The notes below the pieces were generated by a model, which worked only from the letters and a program-made list of their open reading frames with translations, searched no databases and had not been told where the DNA came from. Positions 47,594 through 59,001 of a stretch of 64,000 nt of DNA are shown here, piece by piece. The position numbers and the translations under genes are program-made. The DNA comes from Vigna angularis (Eukaryota > Streptophyta > Magnoliopsida > Fabales > Fabaceae): assembly GCF_016808095.1 (NCBI RefSeq), contig NC_068971.1, forward strand, positions 7,204,501 to 7,268,500. Reading direction: 5' to 3'. Position 1 is the first letter of the stretch. The number at the start of each line of letters is the position of its first letter.

Positions 47594-50500
47594 ATGGGAG
47601 GTTGCTGTTGTTCTGCCAGAAAACCTAATCTGCAAGGGGCACCAGTGTATTACTATGTTAGTAGTTTTCTATCCTTTCTTATCTGATTTGTAACTTAGGC
47701 CATATGGTAGCTGATAAGAACTTTTCTGGTAATCTCACTCCAGCATTTTATTTCCAACATTGTCACCTATGTAATTTTGTAATCATTAGGATTAGCAAGG
47801 ATTGAGCGACGAACTATGTGAAGGAAAATTCAAACTAGTTCATAAGCATCCTGCTCTAAAAGCCTTAAAAAAAATGGATTTATAGGGGAACCATTGCGTA
47901 GTAAGATATTATTTCTGCTTTATTTTGTTAACTAAATTACAATTTTTTTTTGGATGAAAAGTCCCTGTTCACTTAATTGAAAGATCAAACAGTTTCCCAT
48001 GTAGTAATTTAGCAACATGGATTTATTGCTGCTTTTTGAACTTCAGCACAATTTTGTCACATAATATCAGATTTCATGCAAAAAGAGTGCTAGTGAATAT
48101 TACTTTCACAGTTGAATCAAGTTCGGCATCTGCCAGAAATCACATTCATGACACTCAAAGTGATTTTGAATAGCTGCTACTTGGATGAGATGTTGGGGAA
48201 GATGTGAGATAGGATGCAAAATAATGGAATATTGTTAAAGTTCAAATGGAATTATTTTTCTCTTTTGTTTTTGTTTTTTGAAATGATTTTCCATTAGATT
48301 GTTTCTTTTTGTCACCACTTAGGCTTTGTTCACTTGAATGGATTTGGGGAAGAGTGATTGAGGGGATTTGAGAGGATTTGAAGATACATTTTTTTGTTGT
48401 TTATTTGAGTGGATTTGGAGGTAAATGAGAATGCATTTGAAAGTAAAGTTTGTGAGAATTAGTATAAGATTTGATTGATGTGACAGATTAAAAAAATTTA
48501 CTTCTAAATCCACTCTCACTTACCTCCAAATCCACTCAATTAAACAACAACAAAAATTTACCTTCAAATCCCTCAATCACTCTCCTCCAAATCCATTCAA
48601 GTGAACAAAGCATTAGTTTTGGTGGATAAAGGGTGAGGAAGTCAAATAAACAAGGTTAACCACCTTCGCAATTAAATTGATATTTTCTATGCTTGGACGT
48701 GGCTTTTATGAATACTATACTGAAGAGAATGAGTGTATCATTATCATCTTAGAGTTTCATTGTCATATTTGCAATTTGCAAAAATATCTTAGGAGTTTGA
48801 ACAAAATTGTTATTGATACTATGCAATATATTTTACTCTTCTAAAAGATCTATGGTTTTTGCTCTTTCTTTCTTTTACATGAATGCATGATCCCCTAATG
48901 GAGGTCAAATGGGAAGACGGCCTAATTGTAGTAAAAAATGGATTGTTTTCCTTGTTCTTTTCGATTTTGAATACTTCAATCTGATCTATCTACTAGTTTG
49001 TTGTTTTAGATTGTGGTTTATAAGTTAAGAGCTTATGATTTGAACCCGAAAATAAAAACTGTTTGTTTTCCTTGTTCTTTTCGATTTTGAATACTTCAAT
49101 CTGATCTATCTACTAGTTTGTTGTTTTAGATTGTGGTTTATAAGTTAAGAGCTTATGATTTGAACCCGAAAATAAAAACTGTTTGCAGTGCCCGCCGACT
49201 TTTGAAGAGCATGAGTCTTTAACTTCTAATGATGGCACAAATGCTTCACTCAATGCTGGATTTCTGGTTGGTTTGAACCTGGAAGCATCCGTGCCTGATA
49301 CATTCCAGCCCCCTCCCGTGCCTCTTCCTTATGACACGGTTTTGGGAGGTTCTGCATCAACAACATATTCTGAATCTGGCAGAGAAACAGTTAGTAGTTT
49401 TGAAGCTTTAATTACTCGTGAAGATGTTGAAGAATCAAATTGTAAAGCTCAAACCAACTCCAGTCCAACATCTCCAAGGAAGGAAGAACTATCAAAACCG
49501 AATGAAAGTAAAATATTATTGATGGAAGAAGAGGATGTCTGTCCAATTTGTCTTGAAGGTACAGTTGCTTGTGTTATTAAAAGTAAATGTCAGTTAAATT
49601 TTCCATGTTTCAGGTGCACAAATCAAGAGGAATGAATCCTCTCACACACACAGGTGACAAAAGTAATAATTTTATATCTTTTAATTTCTAATGCAGAATA
49701 TGATGTTGAAAATCCTAGAGATTTGACCAAATGTGAACACCATTTTCACCTATCCTGCATTCTTGAGTGGATGGAAAGAAGTGACTCCTGTCCTATATGT
49801 GATCAGGTATGGCTTTTGCGTTAGTTCTCTGTTACATGAAAAACCTCATCTTAGACTTGTTTTCATAATGTATGCTTGGAAATGCATATTTGGAAAGATA
49901 ATTGCTTATTTTGCATCAGTTATCTCTGGAAACTGGTAAAACTAAATGATTGTTTCTTCAAAATAAGTTCATTCAAACATGCCCTAAGTGACATAATATA
50001 TTTGGAGTTCTACATTGAGTAGAATGATGTACTTGATCTGGTACTTATACTTGTGATTCTCTCACCTAATGAACTAGTCTTTCTAATTGGATTCTCTTAT
50101 GTTTAAGTCTAACAGTTGATGCTCTAGTTCAGGGTTGGCTCAAGGCTTTGGGAGACCTAAAGCAAACTTAAGAATGAGACTTTTTATTTAAAATTTATTT
50201 TTCAAGCTTTTTTATGCCAAATTATCTATTAAATTGTCATAATTAATTTCATTTAATTTTCACTATTCTCCAATATCAACTCGTGTTCAAAGCTTATTTC
50301 ATTGGAGATTTCATCTCCATTATTTCATCTAGTTAATAGTGTTGCCATTCAATTCAAGCAAAAATTCCACTTCCTCCTTAAACTAGATGCAGAAAAACTC
50401 AACCCATAAATCGAAAAGTACTGAAAAATAAAATCGGAAATAAAATCGGACAAAAGAAACGCATTTCTAATCCTAATACAAATTCAATAAATAGAATAAA

Positions 50501-51525
50501 AGCAACATCAATACAAATAGAAAGAAAAACATACTAATAAAAAATGGGGATAAAAAGATTGTATAAGATTTAAGGAATGGAATCTGTAGAAGAATTATAG
50601 ATTAGAATAAATGAGGGGTAAGGAGTAGAATCAGTAAATGAAAAATCTCAGTGACATAAAAAAGAAAGTAGAAATCAAAATGGATATATTATTACTAAAG
50701 ATAAATAATCATTCTCTATTTCCTAAGTAAAATTATAATTTATTGAAAAAAGGTTTTAAATCATTAAATATCATTTTTAATACGAGTAAAAATTAACATA
50801 CATTGATAATAATTTAATTAAATTTTATTCTTAAACATAAAGTTATAATTAACTTAATAGAAGTATAACAGTACTAAAAATTTTTTGAAACCTTTTTGTT
50901 TTTCTTAATCATAATTTTATAATTAATTTAATATAAGTATATTAGTACTAAAAAAAATTTAGGCATTTTTTTTCTTAAACATAATTTTATAATTAATTTA
51001 ATAGAAGAACATTAATTCTAAAAAAAAGTTTTGAGGCTTTTATTTAGGTCTAAAGTGAGTGCTTTATCTAATTCACCCTTGAACCGACGGTCCTCTAGTT
51101 GAAAGTTGTCCTCCTTTTAAAGGGGTCCCATAGTTAGGACTCTCACATTAAGTAGAATGAACCCCACTTGATATACTACTACTCAAGCCTAGAGGCTCTC
51201 CCACCTAGTGGACTAGTCTTTTTAGGTTAAATTTTCTTCTTGTGTTTAAGTCCTAACATCATGTGAACTAAAATTTTATTTGGGTTGCACCAGATATAGG
51301 AATTAAAAAGGGTAGAGGTGAAAAAAATTGTTTTTTGACAAACTAACTTTAGAAGTCCCAATTAGCTGCTAATTGTTCATTATTGTGGACAATAAAATAA
51401 TATCTGTAAGATAATTTTTATGTAGCAAATCAATTATGATATTTTGATTATGGAGATGATCAATACTGTTTTTGGTTGTTGACAATATTGTTCTTCCTTT
51501 GGTGTTACAGGAGATGGTATTTTGA
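47594..51525 (+). CDS. RHB1A: RING-H2 E3 ubiquitin ligase, RHB1A type
   Basis: Coding exons 47594-47656, 49189-49558, 49697-49806 and 51511-51525, in phase, give 185 residues. The start MGGCCCSARKP, the YYY/PPTFEEHE segment and the end ILEWMERSDSCPICDQEMVF match the Arabidopsis RHB1A family. Gly2 and Cys4-6 form a myristoylation plus palmitoylation site, so membrane attachment is likely. The RING-H2 is C139-x2-C142, C157-x-H159-x2-H162-x2-C165, C176-x2-C179. The middle region is Ser/Glu-rich and probably disordered. The last exon codes only Glu-Met-Val-Phe and stop, after a 1.7-kb intron holding a hAT element. Intron 1 of the coding part (47657-49188) holds a MITE and a 120-bp duplication. 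Confidence 0.92.
48319..48615. mobile_element. Tourist-like MITE (PIF/Harbinger type) in an RHB1A intron
   Basis: The element at 48322-48612 is 291 bp, with inverted ends GGCTTTGTTCACTTGAATGG and CCATTCAAGTGAACAAAGCA. The similarity runs deep into the interior (AAATCCACTC and GAGTGGATTT). It is flanked by TTA at 48319-48321 and 48613-48615, the 3-bp TSD of PIF/Harbinger elements. Confidence 0.88.
48944..49183 (+). repeat. Perfect 120-bp tandem duplication at an intron 3' end
   Basis: 48944-49063 and 49064-49183 read the same base for base. Copy 2 runs into the splice acceptor (TTTGCAG at 49188); copy 1 runs into copy 2 (TTTGTTTTCC). The branch-point and pyrimidine region of the acceptor is therefore doubled. 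Confidence 0.93.
49995..51260 (+). repeat. Diverged 125-bp direct repeats flanking the hAT element
   Basis: About 50004-50120 and 51138-51260 share ACATTGAGTAGAATGA / ACATTAAGTAGAATGA, CTCACCTAATGAACTAGTCT / CCCACCTAGTGGACTAGTCT and TGTTTAAGTC(C)TAACA. They are two decayed copies of one repeat lying on either side of the hAT insertion. Confidence 0.75.
50122..51100. mobile_element. hAT-like non-autonomous element in the last RHB1A intron
   Basis: The element at 50130-51092 (963 bp) starts CAGGGTTGGCTCAAGG and ends with the inverse of GACCGTCGGTTCAAGG. A perfect 8-bp duplication, CTCTAGTT, lies at 50122-50129 and 51093-51100. The 8-bp TSD and CAGGG-type end indicate the hAT superfamily. The interior is AT-rich with no transposase and has three copies of an ATAATTTTATAATTAATTTAAT segment (near 50840, 50920 and 50980). 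Confidence 0.9.
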
Positions 51526-51831
51526 TCAGACAATGAATTAGTTGGGTTGTTTTAAAATGAATGGCTTTAAATGGATGGATGATAGATGAAGTTGATTGCA
51601 TGATGCTTGGTTAGATGATGGTAGCTACAGATTCATTTTCAATTCATGGTGCAAAGACGAAGTCATTATTTTAGAAGGTTCAGCCATGACAGAAAGATAC
51701 ACCCTATACCATGTCTCTTCAAATGCAATTTCTTTTATTTTTAGATCCCAGCATTCATGTTCACACCTCTTTTTCTTGTGTTGATTTACTGCTTTCCTTT
51801 TCTTGTAAAAATTTCTCACTATTTATTTCTG

Positions 51832-51862
<31 letters not shown>

Positions 51863-52037
51863 CCGAGTGGATTCTGGGGTTCTGTATTTTTGTTGTATTT
51901 GCAACCAGTAATTATAAAGTATACAATAAGATCTTTTTTCTATTTAGTTTTCTTCACTTCTTTATTTTCCATTATTATGGCTGTTTATCTGTTCTGTTCA
52001 ACATGACAATTCAAATTCAATAATTTATGTGTTTTGG
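51526..52037. other. 3' UTR and flank of the RHB1A-type gene
   Basis: Non-coding. An (AT)n run lies at about 51832-51860. Confidence 0.55.
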
Positions 52038-52145
52038 AAGTTTTACGTGAACGAAAGATGAGATCAATTTAGAATATATAAAAGAGTGTAAATTTCATTT
52101 TATAAATTGGTTTTGTAAGATTGAATTAAACTTCATAATATATTA
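52038..52145 (+). mobile_element. Degenerate TRIM LTR remnant
   Basis: AAGATGAGATCAATTTAGAATATATAAAAG followed by TTTTATAAATTGGTTTTGTAAGATTGAATTAAACTT, given here in part, parallels the LTR of the TRIM at 62532-62879 (CAATTTATAATATATAAGT, then GATTTTGTGAGATTGAGTTA). There is no partner LTR nearby, so it is a solo or truncated copy. Confidence 0.55.
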
Positions 52146-53472
52146 CAGTTATGTATCTGTCTTATAATTTTTTTGTTATTATTTAGTCTAGAAAAATTAG
52201 TTACAACAATTTATATTGTTTACCATTTTAATTACAAGATTATGTAAAACTCTACATTTTTTGAAAAGCTCTTTTCAAAACACCTTTCACGTAAGAGTGT
52301 TTTGGAAAATTTGTTCCGAAAGTCATTATATACGTTTTGGAAAGCTTTTTTTAGAAATCTCATTCTCAAAAGTTGACTACAGAATGCATTTCATACGTTT
52401 CAAAAATTCTACTCTGAAAATTTTATTCTAAAAATATCGTTTAAAAAATTGTTATGACAATCTTGTTTCGAAAATTCCAGAAAACTTGTTCTGAAAAATT
52501 TTCAAAACAAAGTAAAATGATGTATGGAAGTGCCAGAACTAAAAGCTGAACTAATCCGTGAATACTCCATGACACATCACTCATCACCCTCATGGTGATG
52601 TATTTTAATGTGCACCTTTATAAATTTTGTGTATTTTAAAATTTATAATTTGAAATTTTTTTATTTTGAATTTTATATTCTAAAATAAAAATAAAAAATT
52701 ATTCTAAAATACAAAAAGTTGTATTTTAAATTATATATTTCAAAATATAAAAGTTGTAATTTGAATTATATATTTTAAAATAAAAAATATATTATGAATT
52801 AAATATTTTGAAATATAAAATTTAAATTCCAAATATATAATTTAAAATATAAAAAATTATGGAGATAAAAAAATTTATGAAAGAATAAGAAGAAACTGCT
52901 TCGGGAAAGTATGATTCATATTTTTTCATGAGAACATATATTAAAATAATATCATTTTACCTTTATTAAATATTTAAATATGTTTTTAGTTTATACGAAT
53001 ATCCTTTTGTCTACTTTTAATCCTTTAAAAAATATTTGCAAGTTTATAATAGACATTTCTTAATTTTTTATTCTTAATTAATATTAGTTTAACAATACAA
53101 ATAAAAATATTAGTTAATACAAGTACAAACATATGTTTTACACGTACGTGTATCCTTTTTCAATTATAGATAATTAATTTAATATTAAAAAATAAATGAA
53201 TTTAAATAAATAGAGATTTAAGAGGATAATATGATAAAATAATTATTTTAATTTAAAAATTAATTAAATCTAAATTAACGGTTAGGATAAAAATGAAAAT
53301 ATATTCTATCTTAAAATAACTTACCTAAGGATAAAATTGAAAAAAAAATGTACATGAAAAAGTATCTGTTACGCGATTTTTTTTATGATAATAAAAAATA
53401 ATAAATTATTATTATCGTAAGTATAAAAGTAAATTTAAATAATTTATTATTTTATTATCTTTTATTGGATAA
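52146..53472. other. AT-rich repeat-laden intergenic sequence
   Basis: 52240-52510 has many TTCCGAAAA/TTTTGGAAA-type words in both orientations. 52615-52860 is built of irregular 30-40-base units of the type TTGTATTTTAAATTATATATTTC. 53100-53470 resembles 55800-56290 on the far side of LTR-like copy 4. No gene seen. Confidence 0.55.
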
Positions 53473-55791
53473 TGTAACATCCCAATATTATAGTATAAAC
53501 TATAAAGAGAAGCATCACATACATGATAATATAGAACAATTATCCAGCTAGAACATAGAGTGTTAATAGTTATCCAAAAACAACTATAAATTTAAAACTT
53601 TATATACAAAAAGGATGATCAAAACTATATATAAGGTTATACTATACTAACTACTCCGCAACATCACCTCTATCCAATGCCTGTTCCAGAGACACCTCTT
53701 CTTCCGCTGCTCACACCTAAAGGATGATCATTGTAGAAGAAGAACACCAGAACATACAAAATACAAGCACACAACAGGGTAAGCTAGTTTGAACAAAGAT
53801 TAATCTCATACTAATTTACTAAGCTTCATACAATCATATTATTCATTCACATCACATAAACCTTCACATATAATACCACACTGACTTTGACTGTTCGGAC
53901 TTAGAATGATTGTCGAGCTATGACGGGTTGTGCACTCGTGGTGGCTTCTACTACTTTGCAAAGTCATTGCCAATGGGTTTCACCCTACCACACTCACGAG
54001 ATTAGTCCGTTATCACTCACCTTGGGCCATACTGGAAGCACCCAAGACTAGGACCTCCTGTTACTCCTCACGACATGGATCAATCCTCTCTACTTGAGAA
54101 TGAAAGACCATTGGAGTTTTAGGATAACCCCCAAGACTAAGCTCCTGCATTCATTCTAAACTTACTTGAATCTCAACAAGAGATTGCACTTTGAATCACA
54201 ACATAGGGCACCACCATGTATCCTCTCCTTGAGGATCATGGAATTACGTCCATTAACCATACTTTGAACTTTACACTTTGAAATCACCAACTTTCACTTT
54301 GAAACACAACTTACATCACTAACCAATGATATTACATAATACAACTTCAACATACTTCATAAAGCATTCAATGTTTCATTTAAAACAACTTAAGATCAAA
54401 AGAAAAGCGAACTAGAACTGAACCCCTCGCCCAGCGCACACATTCGCATAGCGAAACTAAAGGCTTCTCGCACAGCGACACAGCTTGTTGTGCGAATCCT
54501 CAAACAGAGACCCAACCCTCTAAACCATTCGCATAGCGGTTAGACTCGCTATGCGAATAAACCGCGACTTGAATCAGACCCCTCGCATAGCGTCCCAGCT
54601 CGCTATGCGAGAACCTTAGACAACGGCTCATGCTCCTTAAGCACTCACAGAGCGAAACCCATTCGTTGTTCCAATAAAAAGAATAATAGTCCCAAACCCC
54701 AACCAATCGCATAACGACCTGATTCGCTATGCAAATCATCAAACAGAGAGCAACCCTCTCAATCCATTCGCACAGCGCACCCATTCGCTGTGCGAATGCC
54801 TTGGCAGAAAGCATCTCACCAAGGTGACTCGCTATGCGAATCCATTCGCACAGCGAGTCTACATAATCTGCAGAACGAAATTCTGCAGAATTATGCAACT
54901 CAACCACAACTTACCAATTCTAAACATTTTTCTCAACTTCTAACACCCCTAGATTGTTGTATATACCTAATTAGACTTGACTAAGTGATTCTAAACCTTC
55001 ACAACATCAATCTAAAGTGTTTATGTACCAAATTCTATTCCAAAACTACAATTCTCTCAACCTCATCACTACCACAACAGATTACTCACAACCAGTACCT
55101 CCGACATGCACAATTACAACAATTAGATTCATAATCATCATTTTACAGTTTACACAATTTAACGTTCAAATAACACACAATTAAATCTACTCAAAACCTA
55201 ATGTTCAACTCAAACAACACTATAACACATATTTTATCACACACATGCCATACTACTAATTAAATTAATAATCTAGCTTCCCTTACCTCAGAGATAATAG
55301 TCCAGCCCACAGAGATACTCCGACAATGGCTTGCAACGCAAGGAAACTCAACAGAAACCTACAACTCACCAATTGGTGATAGAGAACAGCTCTTAGAACC
55401 TAAATTGAGCTAGAAATTGAAGGAAGAACTGCTAACCACATGCAAGACAGAAACGTTGCATGCTCACAGTCCAAGAATACACGGATAAAAGGGGGAAACA
55501 ACTTACCAGTTGAGAAACACGAAATTGATCGATCAAGATCGAAGCCCTCAACGCCAGGATCGCCTAGGCACCTCTTGATCGTCGAACAGATAACTCAGTA
55601 GCAAGAGATGGTAGAGAGAACTCAGAGAACTCAGAGAAATAGTGTTCTAGAGAGATGAAGTGTTCTTAAAATAATGAGACGTGTTTATAAAAATTATATT
55701 TATGTTATAAGATTATTTTAAAGTAAAATAATTTGTCTCATTATTTTATACACCTATCTGCTCTAATAATCTATTTTCTAGGTCCTTATTG
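53473..55791 (-). mobile_element. LTR-like element copy 4 (probable solo LTR, reversed)
   Basis: Minus orientation, 2319 bp. The left border as written is TGTAACATCCCAATATTATAG; the other end is AGGTCCTTATT, so the TG at the element's start has decayed. The outer flanks GATAA and GATTT match only in part. On the minus strand it is collinear with copies 2 and 3: the leader with CTCTCTAGAACAC, donor-like AACTGGTAAGTT (about 55505), second donor-like GAGGTAAGGGAAGCTAGATT (about 55290), an array, then CTCAAGTAGAGA (about 54090). No protein is encoded. Confidence 0.75.
54420..54870 (-). repeat. Variable array of copy 4 (TCGCTATGCGA / TTCGCACAGCGAA motif)
   Basis: About 14 short dyads, such as TCGCTATGCGA, TCGCATAGCG and TTCGCTGTGCGAA, spaced 20-40 bases apart in both orientations. 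Each can form a 4-5-bp stem with a 3-base loop. The 135-codon minus frame across it (54907-54500) is a by-product of the repeat. Confidence 0.88.
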
Positions 55792-57239
55792 ATTTATTAT
55801 AATAGTTATTTTAGTTTAAAAAATAATTAAATTTTAGAAAAAACTGTGAAATTAAAAAAAATTAAATTTAAATAAAAATAGTCACATAAAAGTAAAATTA
55901 ATAAAATAATTACTTTAATTTAAAAAATTACTTAAAGAGTAAAATTGAAAAAAAAAGTGTACATCCAAAGAGAAAATCTCTTTACATAATAGTATATATA
56001 AAAGTAAATTTAAATAATTTACATAATAGTATAGATAAAAGTAAATTTAAATAATTTTCATAATTTTATTATAGGTAGTGGTTGTTATTTTTTTAGATAA
56101 TTTCTTTATTAATATAGATATTTTAGCTTTAAAAGAAGTTAAATTTTAGCATAAAAAAGGTCAAATTGATAAAATAAAAAGAAATTGATAAAATAATTAT
56201 TTTTATTTAAAAAATTTTAAAGACTAAAATTGAAGTACAATAAAAAGACAATTTCTTTATACTAATAGTATATAGGACAGTGAAAACAAATTTACATATA
56301 CCCATGAAAATATGAAAATATTCTTAATAAGTAGTAATAATTTTCATTATTATTAGTAGTAATAAATTTATTTATGAATAAAAACGTGATTAATGAGTTT
56401 ATATTAAAGAAAAGTGTTAAGTTGAAGAAGAAAATTGTGGTAGCTCAAACAGTAGTTACATATGTTAACATTAAGGATAGAGGTTTAAACCCTCTTAACA
56501 AATTTCTACTTGTTTTTTTTAAAAAGAAAAAAATTTCCAAATGTGTAAAATAATGAACCGTAATCAATTGGATGCAAATGGTCAAAATACCGTTTGGATT
56601 TTTAATAATAGGTTTGTATATAGAGGTATAAATTTCGCATTTTTGAGTAACATAATTAACACTATAAGATTGTCCTTAAGTTATCTTAGTAAAAACTTTA
56701 ATTTCTGTTTTATTTACAGTTAGATCGACTTAAAAATCACTTAAATTCTGTTTTTAGGTTACTGCGACAAAACTTCAATTTCTACTTAGTTGCTAGATTA
56801 ACCTGGAATTTTAATATGTAGTTCCTAAGATGTATTGATTCACTTCGATTGTTCATATTTTAATTGGATGTCTATATTTAGAGAAATTATTTTCGGGTTT
56901 ATTAGAAAACTCAATCCCATCTTAAATTTTATTTTTGAGTCATCTAGGTAAAATTAAGATTTTCACTTGATTAACCGTTGGATGAATTGAAACTTTTACA
57001 ATAGGTTCTAAACTTTTTGTTAATTACTTTGATCGGTCATATCTTTAATTAGAGGTCTGTAATGAGAATAATCATCCTATGTAATACTCTAACTATTTAA
57101 ATTGTTAATAATATTTGATCATGTTGGGTGAAATTTTGAGTAATTGTATTATATTGATTTGTATGTCTAATTTTATCATTGACTTGAACATTATTCTATG
57201 TTAAGCTATGAACATGAATTTGGATCAAATATATATTGC
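55792..57239. other. AT-rich sequence with a 200-250-bp repeated segment
   Basis: The phrase AAAATTGAAAAAAAAAGTGTACAT followed by ATAGTATATATAAAAGTAAATTTAAATAATTT is given here in part; related copies lie near 53325-53440, 55935-56060 and 56225-56290. LTR-like copy 4 interrupts this repeat region. No gene seen in 56300-57239. Confidence 0.5.
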
Positions 57240-57610
57240 ACGATGAATGGGTTGATGAATATGAACATGACATGAAGTTGGTCATGGGTCTCGCGGAGAG
57301 ACTTTGTGGGTGTAATTAATTAGTATACGTGTTGATGTTGAGAGTTTTGATATTGGAGATTATCTTGATACTCCAATAACCATCCAGTCTCAAGTAGAGA
57401 ATGATGAGTTATGTGGTAAGAGGAGCAAGAGGTCCTAGTCTATATGTCAGTTTTGGACATAGGTGTTACCATGCTAACCTTGTGGATGAAATTTGTTTAA
57501 TATTGTATTGGAAGTGTATCTATAAATAGCAGTGAAGGTCACCACAAGTGAACAACTTCCCATTATTTCGCATCAACGTCTCATCTGGATGAGTCTGTTT
57601 GGTATGCTTA
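57240..57610 (+). mobile_element. Fragment of an LTR-like element (copy 5)
   Basis: Carries the conserved block of the family: CTCAAGTAGAGAATGATGAG, then GAGCAAGAGGTCCTAGTC, TGCTAACCTTGTGGATG and CATCTGGATGAGTCTG. It is closest to copy 1. Its 5' part and ends are not recognisable. Confidence 0.65.
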
Positions 57611-58020
57611 TTGTATGATGAGATGATTGTGTTTAGCATGATTATTGTATAATGTGATGAGTGTGTCTAGTATGATTATTGTATGATGAGATGGTTGTGT
57701 TTAGAATGATTATTTTATGATGTGATGAGTGTGTCTAATATGATTATTTGTATGATAAGATAGTTTTGTTTGCATGATTATTGTATGATGTAATGATTGT
57801 TATTATATGATGAGATGATTGTGTTTAGTATGATTATTGTATGATATGATGAGTGTGTTTGGTATGATTATTATATGATGAGATGGTTGTGTTTAGCTTG
57901 ATTATTGTATGATATGATGATTAAGTCTAATATGATTATTGTATGATGAGATGATTAAGTCTAGTATGATTATTGTATATTTTGATGATTAAGTCTAGTA
58001 TAATTATTGCATGATAATAT
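57600..58020 (+). repeat. Minisatellite, TATGATTATTGTATGATGAGATG type
   Basis: About 12 imperfect units of 33-36 bases made of TATGATTATTGTATGATG, AGATGATTGTGTT and TAG. Alternate units differ (GAGATGGTTGTG versus GTGATGAGTGTGTC), giving a higher-order period of about 70 bases. Confidence 0.88.
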
Positions 58021-59001
58021 GATTACTCAAAATTCATGACATTATCGACAAATTTTACTGACGAAAATGAGACATGCATTACTCATGAAAGAATCTGTCG
58101 GTAAATGAGACATGCATTATCTACAAAAAAATTCGTTGATAAATCTATTGGTTAAATTTGTCAATACATCAATATACATTAGCTACGAAAAAATTCGTCG
58201 ATAAATCTGTCGATAAAATGGACGGGAATTTTCTGTCTATTTTTTCATTTATGGACGAATTTTTTCGTTGGTATAACTCGTCGGTAAATGATATACATTA
58301 CCGACAAAAAATTTGTCAGTAAAATGACCGGGAATTTTCCCGCCCATTTTTCCTCTTTGTTCGCGAGACAAAAATGTTATATATTTTTCACTCTCTCGTA
58401 GATGTTCATTTTGAGTGCTCGAGGCAGCTTCATCTTTTCCTTTACTTCCTCTCAACTCCACCACAACGCTACAAGCCTCCATCTTCGTTCGGTCAGGTCG
58501 TTGTGTCCGTTTAGCTAGGTTGTCGTCTCTGTTCAACTAGTCCACCGTCTTCATTCAGTCACGTCGCCACCATATCCGTTCAGCCAGGTAGCCTCTATTC
58601 TTCCTCTTTCGCAGCACAAAGTAACCAAGCACTGTCACCACCATGCAACACCGTCGTAGTAAAATTAAAAGAAAGAAGAAGTAGAGCAGGGAAAGAAGAT
58701 GAACCAGATCACGATATTTATTGACAGATTTACCTACGAATTTTTCCGTCGGTAATTACCAACGAACTATTCTTTCGATAATTATCAACGTGTTTATTGA
58801 CAAATTTTTTTCGGTAATTACCAATAAATTTATCGATGAATTTTTCCGTAAGTAATTACTGATAGATGAAATTTTTTTATCAACAATGATATTACGAACG
58901 AATTTTTGACTGTTAGTAAATCGTCAATAATTTTAATTTATCGACAAAATTTATACATTATTAACGATCAATCTGTCAGTAATATCATTTTTGTTGTAAT
59001 A
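58021..59001. mobile_element. CACTA-like non-autonomous element (tentative)
   Basis: The ends are similar when inverted: ATTACTCAAAATTCATGACA at about 58022 against ATTACAACAAAAATGATATT read back from about 58999. Subterminal regions are packed with CCGACGAATTTTTCGTCGG-type palindromes (58060-58330 and 58720-58990), typical of CACTA elements. The last bases (TTGTTGTAAT) resemble a decayed TTGTAGTG end. The middle (58330-58700) is GC-richer and has a GTTCGGTCAGGTCGTTG stretch. No transposase and no convincing 3-bp TSD. Confidence 0.6.

Noticed and set aside
54500..54907. 135-codon minus frame in LTR-like copy 4
   Set aside because: Follows the TCGCTATGCGA array exactly; repetitive peptide with no family match.
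58249..58536. 95-codon minus frame in the CACTA-like element
   Set aside because: Runs through palindromic subterminal repeats; not a transposase.
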